DNA from: Azolla caroliniana
Lineage: Eukaryota > Polypodiophyta
Reading direction: 5' to 3'
Length of the DNA stretch: 64,000 bases
NCBI GenBank assembly: GCA_043228905.1
Contig: JBHGNT010000003.1
Location: 7,502,001-7,566,000, forward strand
Positions within the stretch are counted from its first letter, which is position 1. Every line of letters starts with the position of its first letter. Below the pieces are notes generated by a model, which worked only from the letters and a program-made list of their open reading frames with translations, did not search any database and was not told the origin of the DNA. The translations under genes and the position numbers were made by a program. Positions 47,285-58,395 of the stretch are shown here, one piece after another.

Positions 47285-48556
47285 TAGCAATGGGCTCGGT
47301 TTCGGCTCAAACCGAACCAAATCATGAAGGAGAATCAGTCATCCTAATAGTTCTTCGCTCTAGTTGCATGAAGGGGCCTGATTTGTTGAATTCGGGAAAC
47401 CATGATTCCTGGTCCGTCATGAACCATTAGGTCACTGCCCATGAGACCTCTCCATAACCTCTGTTGTGAGCTAGTATTTGTAAACTTCACTTACATATTT
47501 CCTGTGCGTGTACGCAAGACTACAAATAGTAGGGATCAGCAACGGCCTTATCCAAGCCAAACCGGCTAAGCCTAAACCGTTTAGGGGTTTTCAAACCTGA
47601 ACCAAACCGATCCCTAAACCGGTTTGGGCTAAACCGGTTTGTGAACTTCATAACACAATTCCATTACAATTTATCATTGAACAATCCCCCTCCTATATGC
47701 TCCAAATGTAAAATGGTTACAAGAATTAGAGAAAAACAACAAGAAAACATAAAATGAGAAATGCAAGGCAAATTTAACTTATAGATAATTAAAGAAAAAC
47801 AACGAGAAAAAATTGACAACTTATACTTTAGTAATAAACTATAGTAATTACTAATTAAATCACTTAAACGGCTTAGCCGGCTCAAGCCAAGCCGAGCCGA
47901 GCTCAAACCATTAAGGCAGGCTCAAGCCTAAACCGAGCCGCTAAGTCATTTTAAGACGGCTAAGCCAAACGGTTTAGGCTTGAGCCGAGCCGTTGTCGAT
48001 CCCTAACAAACAGTGCTCAGATGATTCAATCACTTCACCACACATGCGGCAAGTTGGGTCCAATCCACATTTGTTGCTCCATTCCCCGGTTGGAAGGGCA
48101 CGATGAACGGTTCGATTCTAGTTTGGTTTGGTTCTAAAACTCAAGTTTATTGGTTTATAGGTTTAAGTGGTTTGGTTTAAAGGTTTTGGTTAATTTTTTT
48201 CTCCCTTAATAGTTTATTAATTTAATGGTTTAATTAAAGTTTTTTTATTGATTTAATTAATTTAACTTAAATAATTAGTTAATTTAATGGTTTAATTAAT
48301 GCTTCTTTATTGATTTAATAAATTTAACATAAATGTTTATTTAATTTTATGTATTTTTTTTTAGTTAAAATTTTAATTAGTTTGATTTAAGTGGTTCGCT
48401 TTTTAAAAAATTATTCAATGGTTCGGTGTACCTTTTCTTAAATGGCTTGAGAGTTCCTAAACGGTTTGGCTTGGTTTTAGTTTTATATAAATGGTTCGGT
48501 TCGGTTTCAAGGGAAAGAAATCTAATCAAACCATAACCGAACTGGGACCATTGCTA
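47285..48556. mobile_element. Complete hAT-like non-autonomous element, 1272 bp
   Basis: The left end is TAGCAATGGGCTCGG; the right end, as reverse complement, is TAGCAATGGTCCCAG. Perfect 8-bp duplications GAGATGAA flank it (47277-47284 and 48557-48564). The interior is rich in GGTTTGGTTTA and AACCGAACC words, contains the nested 476-bp MITE at 47530-48005, and has no transposase. hAT transposases make 8-bp duplications, which supports the assignment. The element is complete only in this copy, because its right end lies beyond the point where copy 1 meets the gap. Confidence 0.8.
47530..48005. mobile_element. Nested hAT-type MITE, second assembly copy
   Basis: Same as 25836-26311, with flanks ACAAATAG and ACAAACAG. 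Confidence 0.8.
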
Positions 48557-48564
48557 GAGATGAA

Positions 48565-48790
48565 TGAAAGTGTGTTTTGCGGGTCTCCTAATAAAAAACA
48601 TATCAAGGAAGGCCAATGTGCTAGTTATGGTGATGTTACAGCTCAGTATAATAGCGTTGACAAATGTTGTGCCAAAATAAATATGGAAACTTTTCATACG
48701 GCCTTATGTGTAAATGAAGGCTACAATTCCTTGAAGGGGTTGCACCACAAGGATCTAAGGAAATGCTCTTCTGTATGTATGTTTCGATCT
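48565..48790. other. Unique sequence, no supported gene
   Basis: A plus-strand frame is open through it (48491-48835), but it begins inside the hAT element and matches nothing I recognise. Confidence 0.4.
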
Positions 48791-49283
48791 GGTGTAGGAA
48801 AGAGGTTGTTCAAAAGAATGAAGTCTTGTTCTTGAAGGAAGTGGATGAGAAATCAACTTAGAGAGTTTGTGGACATAGATGAGTCATTGATTCATAGAGG
48901 ACGAACAAAAGCAAATGGATCACTAATATTCAAGTGAGCTTGTGAAAGCAAATATAGCATTAGCTTGGAGAGGGCTCACACAAGTGGTCAAGACAATATA
49001 GGGCTAGAACCATGATTGGCAAAACTTGATAAAAAGGAGTTTAGTAATCCACAACTAGGCCGTGAGGTTCGAGGTTAGATTGGCCCAATACAACTAGAAA
49101 ACATAGAGTAGCAATGAGATTGAATGAAATTTCCAAATAACCTCTCTCAAAAATGGAGTCACGAATGCTTATTATGTTTTGAGATTACATATGCTACATT
49201 CTCATACTTCATTGTGGGGACACCAAGATCAAAAGCAAATGCAATATCCATGAAATAAGCATTTGCACCACCATCGAATTGTG

Positions 49284-50456
49284 TGTTACCCTTAGGAGAA
49301 GAAAGATGACAAGGGGTAGCTGAAATAAGTAGTCGAAACGGCTGAAGGCCGAAAGAGTGTGAAGCCGGCTTAAGTGTGAAAGTCGGACAACCGGTTGGAG
49401 TGTGAAGACGAATATGTTAGGAATTGATCGGTTACACATTCGTATTCGTGTGCAGAAATCAAGAACTAGTACGCAGACAAAAAAAACGTGAACACACAGA
49501 GACACCAATATTTTACGTGGAAAACCCGAAATGGGAAAAACCACGGGGGTCCACAAACCCTGAGAAAACAGATCACTATAGTAGAGAGGAAGTACAAAAA
49601 TACGGAACTCGGAGGCAATGACCTCGAGTTCTCCTTCGTCTAACAGACGGCTACAGAGTTACACTCTCACTCTCTTACTCACAGTTATAGAGGCAACTAC
49701 CTCATTCTAACTTTTCAATAATGATCACTAACTAACTATAAAGTTTGCCCTAGTTGCTTCTAAACAAAAGCAACTTTCTGGCTATTTACAAATATAGCCC
49801 ACAAGGGCATTTTAGACTATTTATAATTATAGTCTTCTGAAACGATTTCAGTTTTCAATTCGATTTTGATTTTGATTTTGATTTCGGCTTTGGCCTCGGC
49901 CGAGATACTCACCAACACGGTACTTCTCTTTCCATCCAGAGGGACATGTTTCCCAACAGAATATTATAAGGAGGCAAAATATTAGTGTGTAGTCGAAAAT
50001 ACAATTAGATACGAATAGCTATGATGTATAATCTTTAGAGATATGATTTGAAAGGATGTGACGATCCGATTAGACAATGTAACTATACATGCTTACCTAT
50101 AAAAGGTGCATGACCATTGTACTATAAGGGGGTTGTATCATATGAGTTTTAATGTAGAAGGTTTTGATATACAATGCCACTGTGTCTTAGTGTTATACTT
50201 ATATTGAATTGTGATTAAGTTCTAATTTATGTGCTAAGTGTAATTGTTGATTCGGTGGTGTAGCCATTTCGAATACGGTGTGTGTACAAGCTTATTAGGC
50301 TGTTGCCGAATCCATTGTGCTCAGAGTCGCTTTACCATAGCCGATTCGGCTAGTTATTTATTGCGGTCTATTGGATCCATTTCTCCAACCATGATCCTTT
50401 GGTGATGGGTACTTAGTGATTGAGTATCGGGCCGTGTTTTCTAGAGAGTGGGAACA
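49284..50456 (+). mobile_element. Solo LTR with TTGTG target duplication, itself invaded
   Basis: It starts TGTTACCCTTAGG and ends GTGGGAACA, flanked by TTGTG at 49279-49283 and 50457-50461. Without the nested LTR it would be about 624 bp. A TATA-like CCTATAAAAGGTGC near 50095 gives plus orientation. No polypurine tract, primer site or coding region adjoins it, so it is a solo LTR. Confidence 0.85.
49415..49958 (-). mobile_element. Solo copia LTR with GAATA target duplication, nested
   Basis: Read on the minus strand it starts TGTTGGGAAACATGTCCCTC and ends AATTCCTAACA. The start is related to the copia LTRs at 4135 and 6904 (TGTTGGGAGACAGGTCCCTC). GAATA flanks both sides (49410-49414 and 49959-49963). 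U5-like GGGTTTTCCACGTAAAAT is present. It inserted into an already solo or still complete LTR. Confidence 0.9.
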
Positions 50457-50880
50457 TTGTGTTGTGGCAACTGTGTACCTAAAGTTTGACACTAACACCA
50501 TTGAAATCATAAAAGCTTTAATTGTGGCATTGCGACAACAAGTGGAGCATAGAGTAAGAGTTTCATGAACTTTGAGAATCCAATTGGGAGAGTCTTACTA
50601 CTCAAAGTAGTCCTTGAGGTTTCATGATTGGCGTGAAGAGTAAACAAGGTATTACCAATTCCCACATAATAAATTCATAATGTAGCCTCTTTTTAGTGTT
50701 GCATCTTCTTAGTTGACAAAGAACTCAAAACAACATGATTAATCTACATTGGTACTAGATTGTTTAACTTCAAAGCCACAAAACATATAAAAAAATGGTA
50801 TTATTGACACTACTAGAGGAATGACGAGATGACATTATCCTTGTTTATATTTGAAAAGACAAGTATCACAACAAATTGAT

Positions 50881-53689
50881 ATCACAACAACTTTTTTTGT
50901 TTCATGACCATGGTCCATGACTATGATGACATTGCCACAACTTTTGTCCATCTCAACAACCGTTATTATAAGAGTTATCCATACTTCAGTTGTCATGTGG
51001 AAAAGTACAAGAAACTGAGAAACTCTCCCGCTACTTATGTGTACTTGCCACATGCAAACTAAAAGATCGAAATTGCAACCCTCATTTTAGTGCATTGACA
51101 TGAGAGGTTGATTTCTTCTATTGAAGTTGCCAATTGGAGAAAGGAGTGAGAATGAGGAGCCGGTGTTATCGTCGTGGCTAGGCCCACGGGTTGGTTTCTC
51201 CGGGCCCAAGGCCAGGGCCTTGGTGAGTTTACTATGCGATAGTAGGTGGCGAGCATTGCCCACACGGAGGATAATTTGGACGAAATGCATCTTTCTCTCA
51301 TCTCTTGGGAAAGAACATTCATTTCATGAAGTTTTTCCTCATCTAGGCAACTATAACATGTTTTGCTCCATTAAATCATGAGAAGGCAATGTTATGCTAA
51401 TGTCTTGGGATGGGTTAGCACCTCTTCTCAAGGCTATTACACTCTCTAAAGATCATGTTAATCCCTAATATTGGCAAGTGTTAACCCCTCTTTTGAATGT
51501 CTTGGCAAGTATTACCACCTCTTCTCAAGGATATAACAAGTTCTTAATGTCATGTTAACACCAAATACCTACAGTCCAAAGTCCAAAGCCTTGGATTGCA
51601 ACACAAACTTTATATTGATAATAGTTGCCATTTACTTCCAAAGTTTAAGTTGATCCATATGTATCAAGTTTCCTTAAACTAGAATAATGGTAATCATACT
51701 TCGTAATACTCACATACGTCCAACTAGTAGACGTGTATAATACACAATATTTTTTCCCCCTTTCTTTTTAGGAATGAGTTACAAACTTACAACAGTCTAC
51801 TGAGAAACTGAGAAGGATTTCAAGTAATACATGCATTAACTTTCAAATTAGCACATCCACATTGTGACGCTATGTGTGAAGTTCATTCAATTGATATTAT
51901 CTCCAAGTAACATCAAGTTTTAGCCAACATTGCACCATTTCCATGTTAAGTCAAGCTTGATCCATCTGCATGAGCTTTATTTCACCATTATAAGATAGTG
52001 GTATATGTGGATCTAATTTCTTAATAACAATGCTTGTAAAGCATATATAGTATGATGGACTACGGAAGGTTTCTTTGAGCTCTCATTTTTTGACATGATC
52101 TTATCACTAGGCTCTTTTGTTTATGTGGTCACATACTTGCCAAATATATCATCCAAACATCAAAAGCCCACTAGATGAGTCAAAAGTCATGCAAATTTAT
52201 ATTGTTACCTAGGTACACTTGTATATGAATAGTCATGTGACATAGTTCCTTGCTTTGATCTAATATCATTTCATGTTCTTTTAGCAATAGCAACTTAATC
52301 TATCACAACTGTTTTGGTTCATCTTTCTGTTACAATTTCTAAGTTTTTTTGGAATTTACTTTAACGTTTCCTAAAACAAATGAATTTTAACAGAAAACAA
52401 CTTTCAGTATGGTGCTATAAACATATAGTTATTACGATATGAATAAAACATATGTTACTGAGAATGGAATCATATTTCCAATTGTAATCTCCATCATGTT
52501 ATACAATATTATAACTTTTGTTAAGATATCTACCTTTGAACCACATGCATAAAGGCAAATTTGACAATCTGTTTAAGTAAACGAGTAGCAAAGGGAATAT
52601 GAGTGCTCTATCATAGTACAAACATATGCTCAATATAGCCTTATAGGCATGGCTTGGCTTTCAACTCAATTTGCCTTCATCTTTGTCCACCTTCCATCAA
52701 GACCCTCGTTTTTCATGCTTCCAAGATCTAGGATGTAGGATGCACATAAAAATTTTGCGGCAAGTTCTACAAACAAAAATGTTCCCCCTCATCACCAAAA
52801 TACCAATGATTCCATATAGCTAGTGGACACATACTTAAAACTAAGTGGCATGAGTATTTTTTTCTATATGTTGAAGTAAGACTGCATGTTTTTAGATCAT
52901 GCATCATTTTGATGAAACCCATGGACATTGTATTGTGAAACAGAGGTGGTTTGGCACGGTCTAAAATCATAATGCATTAATACCGAAATTGGAAGAATGT
53001 TTTGATCAAATAAATGCCTCTGCTGCTTAATTGAAAGAGAAACTAATATGCTTGTATGTGATGCAATGATGGATTGATTGCTTTTCTTACATATCAGGAA
53101 TCAAGTGACATGTCGAGTGATCAACCCATCAAATGCATAATACAAATCCTGGTTATCAAGCCCAAAAATTTGTTTGGCCTTTGCCAACGTTTCCTATAAA
53201 ATCAAAACCATATGGTTTTTTCGTATGTACCTCACATTCTCTTTTAAATATTGCTTTTATATCACCAACATGAAACAACAATAGTGAAGGAATACTCATG
53301 ATGATTGCATAATAATCCACACTCTCCCTTTCTTTTGTGGAAACATTTACCAGATATAAGAAATGAAGCCGGAGAACATGGGGATAGTCACAGTTAGTCT
53401 GACTCATAGGAATAGTTTTAATTTGATCATAGCCTAAAAATAGATGTGCTCCCCCCCACTCCAATTACTAGCTCAATAGATTACCCACATCATACATCCG
53501 AAATGACATGAGCAAAGAAGAATGAAGTGATCAAGTTGCACAACATACATCCAATCATATTCATAGTTGTGGACAATTTTGCAATCTTCGATGTCTTCGA
53601 ACACTGTACAACTACCTAACATGTCAGTTGTTGTGCCTTAGTGATTTATCCCACATACATCGATAGTTAATACCACTATGCCTATATAT
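50881..53689. other. AT-rich spacer with one GC-rich patch
   Basis: At about 51150-51260 a GC-rich patch with GGGCCCAAGGCCAGGGCCTT stands out. The rest is AT-rich. Short frames on both strands (51059-51381, 52767-52970, 53156-53464) have no motif I can defend. Confidence 0.4.
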
Positions 53690-54310
53690 ATACTAACCCA
53701 ACTTTTTTATAGTACAAATATATATATGCATATATATACTGATCCAAACTTCTACTCGACACGTTTTGGCCAATCGTGTCACGGTATATCGGCCGAAAAG
53801 ACAAATTGTGTTGAACATCCAAGTATAAATAGTGAGTGAAGCATGAGTGAGAGAAGAACGTGTTGCAAGGGAAAAGCAACAGAGAGCGAACATAGTGGTG
53901 GTTGTGAGAGAGTGAGTGACATAGCTCTGAAACTAAGTGTCAAAGGAAGCAAAGAAAGAAGAGTGTAACAAAGAAGAAAGAAACAGAACACAGAAGCTTT
54001 GATAACTTCGAATGAGATAGATTACCTACGAGTTAGGGTTTGGTGCACTCGAAGTTAGGGTTTGGTGCACTCGACTGAAATTGTGGTTTCAAATAACAAC
54101 CTGAGAGTACATCCATACCAAATCATGCTCTATCATTCTATGATTGAATTCTTTCTTGTCTCATAGTGGAAATCTTTGTTCACCATGGTTTTTCCTTGAA
54201 ATCAAGGTTTTCCACATAAATCGTGTGTTGCTTGTTTTTTGTTTGTTTGTGTCTCAGTATATTTGTGGTTTACGTCTGAGTGTAAAATCTTTCACTGTGT
54301 ATATCAGCTA
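53690..54310 (+). mobile_element. Probable copia-type LTR remnant (ends not defined)
   Basis: It has a TATA-like CAAGTATAAATAGTGAGTG near 53820. About 360 bp later comes the U5-like block ATGGTTTTTCC...AAGGTTTTCCACATAAAT, typical of plant copia LTRs. A 22-bp word, AGTTAGGGTTTGGTGCACTCGA, is tandemly repeated at about 54029-54074. No TG/CA ends with target duplication were found. Confidence 0.45.
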
Positions 54311-56698
54311 TGCAATATTCTCAAGGCACACAAGAATTTTGCTGACATTTTTTGGATACCTCTTACAAAAAGACACTGAATATTCACAAATATGAGCTAT
54401 TCTTTCCAGCTAATGTTGTTGAAAATAGAGATTTAATTCTACAGGAACTGTACATCTCAAACAAAAAGCCCTCCATTAATTTAAGGCTAATGTGTCCAAA
54501 AGAACTAATTGGAATTTTAATCATGCAAAGCAGAATAGCAAAAAATCATAGAACATCACTCCCGCACCACACCAACCCTGCCAAATTCCACACTAATCCC
54601 CAATCCCCACCTGCCCCTACCAATCGGAAAGTCACCCTGTTTTAATGTTTTAAACAATCCTAATCATCACTCTTCAATTGAATATATCAGTCACTATCTT
54701 CAAAATGCAATAAAATGAGCTTTATGAAAGAGAGAGAGAGAGAGAGCCGAGCAATCGATCAGATTGAAAACTATTTGTACAGTTTAGGTCGCTCATGCGT
54801 ACGAGAGTACTCGGAAAGGCGCTTGTATCTTTTCCTCCTAATATTGCTGTGTCAAGGCTCTCTATAAAAGTCTCTACTTCTGCCCCTCCTACATATTTAT
54901 AGGACATTTTCAAAAGTAAAACCCTGAAAATACAAATCAGAGTGTTTGCATGATCCCACATTGTTCGTCCATCATTCCTCCAAAACTAGTCCTTCATTTT
55001 AAACACCACATTGCTTTCATCTATACCTTCATCATACCAACTCCACATATCCTGCTTGTCTTCAGATCCAAATTTGTTTCAACGATTTTCAACTGAATTC
55101 CGCTTCTTGTTCTTGTTTTTAGCAACAAATTGTGTCATCCACCTTCTTCAAGAAATCTGAGTAAAATTTGCAGAAAAATAGATACAAGTATGTATAGGGA
55201 CACAAGCTTTAGGAAACCAAAGAGATTACTGTTTTTCTTAGCAGTTCTAAATTGCCAAAATCATCCAAATCCTTGTTTTGTAAGAAAATTAATTATTACT
55301 TTGGCAATGCCTCCTTTTGTCTTCAATTATTCTTCTATTAGCCTATTGCAGTAATCATTGATGATGAAGTACATTTATAAAATTCAGGGTTCATAGCGTT
55401 ATGCAAAATGTGAAGTTAGAATTGAATTTGTTTCATTGCGTAGGGATATAATCTTTACAGTCTCAAACTAAAACAGTGGAAACTTAAATCCCAGTGGATT
55501 AATAGTTAATTACAGGCAGGCACCAGAACCAGTTAAGAAAAAATGGAACCTTCACTTGACCTATGCTTAATTCTGCCTACGGACGCTCGTTCTTTTACCG
55601 CATTTGTCGTTCAGGAAGGACTACAGAAACTACCGCCATTGATCGAACCTAGATACACGAAAACATCGAACTAAGACAGATGTTGAGCTTTGAATTAATC
55701 ACAGTTCCAAGGAAATCATTTCTGAGAGTGCTGTGATAGGATGAATGGAAAAAGGTAGCCAAAACCAATTTCACAAGGAGACGCTCAGAAAATACAAACT
55801 GTGAAGAGAATATGAAATCGTCATCAGCGATGGAGTTGGAACATCTTCAGATCATATCTATTCTTTTCATCATCGCGTCAAAACGTTCTCTGAAATCAGA
55901 GAAGCAGAGCAAAGGGGTGGAGCAGAACACAGAACTTGCAGATAGCCGGAAACCCTAAAAGTTCTGTGTAATTTAGAGCCTAAAAGCACTGGTTTCACAC
56001 TTGTCCGCCCAAACATTTTCATTATATCATCTCCTTGGAAATCTTATGGGATTAAAGAACAAAAAGGCTATATAAGTGTTGTGATTTTGGTTATATATTA
56101 TATTTTACCCCCCCCCCCCCCCCCCCATCACACTGGACCATCAAAAAATGATTGATTCGATTGAAATTTCATGACAATTTTATTGTTTGCTCGCACGATT
56201 CGCCAAAGTCATGTGATTTAGTGTCAAAAGTGAACATATTGTGATACGCCAAAGTCATGTGATTTAGTGTCGAATGTGAACATATTGTGATACTGTTCAA
56301 TGCACTTCTCCAAATAATGCTCCTAATCATAATTGACACAACAAATCTATTTTATGGTATATTCATAATACATAATGACTTTAGCTCCATCTGCAAAAGC
56401 CAACTTACATGAATAACAATGAAGCAAAAAAGATGATATTAAAACTAGTCCATGTGTGATTGTTTCTTTAGTGGGAATCGCTAAACTTTCTTGAATTTCT
56501 TGGAAAATCAATTAAAATATTGTTGTTGTGGCAATATTTTGAACCAACGATTCATCTCTTGGGAGAGAGTATATATGTTGCAAAAACCTTGACTCAGTGA
56601 AATCTTCGTACTCTAGGGGCAACTTCACAAGTGCAACAAGTTGCAAGGAGGCTAGTTAGGACGAGATGGAGTATATAAGCTTAAGCTTGCTTTATGGC
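54311..56698. other. Spacer with microsatellites, no supported gene
   Basis: It holds (GA)n at about 54727-54746 and a poly-C run at about 56108-56126. A leader-like minus-strand region near 55840-55960 (CTAGGGTTTCCGG type) has no open frame behind it. Nothing else was recognised. Confidence 0.4.
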
Positions 56699-57635
56699 GT
56701 GTAGGGAAGAGGTCGCTCAAAAGAATGAACTCTTGTATTGAAGGAAGTGGATGAGAAATCAGCTTAGAGAGTTTGCATTGATTCATAGAGGATGAACAAA
56801 AGAAAAGGAATAATTTATATTTGAGTGTGCTTGTGAAAGCAAATATAGCATTGGCCTAGAGAGGGCTCACACAAATGGTCGAGACAATATAGGCCCATAA
56901 CCATGATTGGCAAAAGTTGATAAAACAAGTTCATTAATTCACAATTAGGTCATGAGATTTGAGCTTAGGTTGACCCAAGACAACCAAAAAATGTAGAGTA
57001 GCAATGAGCTCGAATGAATTTTTCAAATAAGCTCTCTCAAAAATGGATCCACAAGTGCTTATTATGTTCTAAGATTACATATGTGGATATCTCATGCCCA
57101 TCAACAAATCTTGATATATTTGCTAGATGCTCATACTTCATTGTAGGGACACCAAGCTCCAAAGCAAATGCAATATCCATGAAATAATCATTTGCACGAC
57201 CATTGAGTTGTGGCAACTACATACCCAAACTTTGACACTAACACCATTGAAATTGGAAATCATAAAAGCTTTAGTGGCATTGCTACAACAAGTCGAGCGT
57301 CGAGTGAGAGTTCATGAACTTTGAGAAGTCAATTGGGAGATTCTTACTGCTCAAAGTAGTCCTTGAAGTTTCATGATTGACGGGAAGACTAAACAAGGTA
57401 TTACCAATTCCCCCACAACAAATTCATAATATAGCCTCTCTTTAATGTTATTACATTTTCTTAGTAGTTGACAAAGAACTTGAAATAACATGATTAATCT
57501 ACATTGCTACTCACTTGTTTAACTTCAAGGCCACGAAACATATAAAAAATTGGTATTATTAACACTCCTAGAGGAATTATGAGATGACATTATCCTTGTT
57601 TGTATTTGAGAAGACAATTATCACAACAAATTGGT
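56699..57635 (+). repeat. Dispersed repeat, copy B, uninterrupted
   Basis: Matches 48791-49283 plus 50457-50880. Around 57205-57215 the sequence runs on where copy A holds a solo LTR, so this is the empty-site form. Confidence 0.8.
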
Positions 57636-57993
57636 AACCCTATTGCCTTCCCCAAAGTCATGATACGGTCATAAATCTAAGTATGGGATGCAAGTAGAAC
57701 AATATTTTTTTTAAAAAATAAACAAATGAAAGCCAAGATCTTGGAGAATGTCAATCTCCCATGACAACTAGAAACATGGCCATAGCTGGGCTTGGTTCAA
57801 GCCTACATTTCCTCAATGAAAAAGAGATCCCGAACATGGTCTAGAATCTGTCATGGCAACATACATTTTGGCCTTACAAGGATTCAAGCCCAAGATGTCT
57901 TGGTCTATATGTTAAACCTTTAACCATTATACTAACATATATGATGTATATTATAATAAATGTATTATTAGTTATTACAAGACATTTAGAGTA

Positions 57994-58095
57994 TTCTAGA
58001 ACATTCTAGAGTATTCCAGAACATTCTAGGATATTCCATGATTATATTAAATATCATAAATATCTAAAATATTCTAGAACATTCTAGAATACTCC
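57994..58095 (+). promoter_or_regulatory. Heat-shock-element-like arrays in the 5' LTR
   Basis: 57994-58029 and 58071-58095 contain runs of alternating TTC and GAA blocks with 2-bp spacers, for example TTCTAGAACATTCTAG. This is the nTTCnnGAAnnTTCn design bound by heat-shock factors. The second array ends 10 bp before the TATA box. Confidence 0.6.
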
Positions 58096-58104
58096 ATAAG
58101 GACT

Positions 58105-58112
58105 TATAAATA
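58105..58112 (+). promoter_or_regulatory. TATA box of the chromovirus 5' LTR
   Basis: TATAAATA, 29 nt upstream of the 11-nt self-complementary R start at 58134. Confidence 0.75.
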
Positions 58113-58133
58113 GGTGTTCATTCATCACAACTC

Positions 58134-58144
58134 ATTCGGTTCAA
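58134..58144 (+). promoter_or_regulatory. Predicted RNA 5' end, self-primer sequence
   Basis: ATTCGGTTCAA, perfectly complementary to 58305-58315. Its first base lies 29 nt after the first T of the TATA box, where plant transcription would be expected to start. The same 11 nt are in the 3' LTR at 63448-63458. Confidence 0.7.
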
Positions 58145-58302
58145 CACCAGTTTGTAGCCCCTTAGCCTACTCTTTGTAATCCTTGCTCTCTTATAATATA
58201 AACTCTCTTTCCATTTCTAGTGTTCTCTCTCTCTCTCTCTCTCTCTCCCTTTACCTTCTACTATCATCTTATTTTTCTCTCTCCTATTCTCGAGTCACGA
58301 CA

Positions 58303-58315
58303 GTTTGAACCGAAT
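58303..58315 (+). other. Self-priming primer binding site
   Basis: After the LTR end (..ACGACA) come GT and then TTGAACCGAAT, the reverse complement of 58134-58144. The 2-nt GT spacer fits integrase removing a terminal dinucleotide after CA. No TGG-starting tRNA site is seen in the following 30 nt. Confidence 0.7.
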
Positions 58316-58395
58316 TTATCTCTTTTCTTCTTCTCCAACTTCTTCTTCGTATCTTAACCTTATTCAACCAAATCTAGCAATTTTCTATCGCAACT

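Larger units (their letters stand above)
26874..48467 (+). other. Copy 2 of the 21.6-kb block, starting at the assembly gap
   Basis: It starts in the middle of the copia pol remnant, at the equivalent of 5174, and ends at the equivalent of 26773, after which unique sequence continues. Everything in it repeats copy 1, so the genes and repeats listed inside it are probably the same physical copies counted twice. Confidence 0.95.
48791..50880 (+). repeat. Dispersed repeat, copy A, split by an LTR
   Basis: 48791-49283 and 50457-50880 match, in order, 56699-57635. Shared words include AGGAAGTGGATGAGAAATCA, CTTGTGAAAGCAAATATAGC, TTTGACACTAACACCATTGA and GATGACATTATCCTTGTTT. Divergence is substantial. 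Copy B shows the empty site, which defines the LTR insertion at 49284-50456. The nature of the repeat is unknown, and no coding motif was seen. Confidence 0.8.
57849..58302 (+). repeat. Chromovirus 5' LTR (454 bp)
   Basis: TGTCATGGCAACATAC to GAGTCACGACA. U3 carries heat-shock-element arrays, followed by a TATA box (58105), the R start (58134) and a (CT)n stretch near 58225-58250. Confidence 0.93.

Noticed and set aside
5174-48467. A recent genuine tandem duplication creating two pirin genes
   Set aside because: Block edges coincide exactly with the 100-N gap and the copies are essentially identical even at unstable repeats; an unmerged contig overlap is simpler. Not excluded without read data.
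48491-48835. 114-codon plus-strand frame
   Set aside because: Starts inside the hAT element, crosses its target duplication into the dispersed repeat, and matches no family.
51059-51381. Overlapping frames on both strands over the GC-rich patch
   Set aside because: Open frames on both strands are expected in a GC-rich patch; no domain.
53156-53464. 102-codon minus-strand frame
   Set aside because: Looks somewhat protein-like, but I recognise no motif and see no splice or start context.
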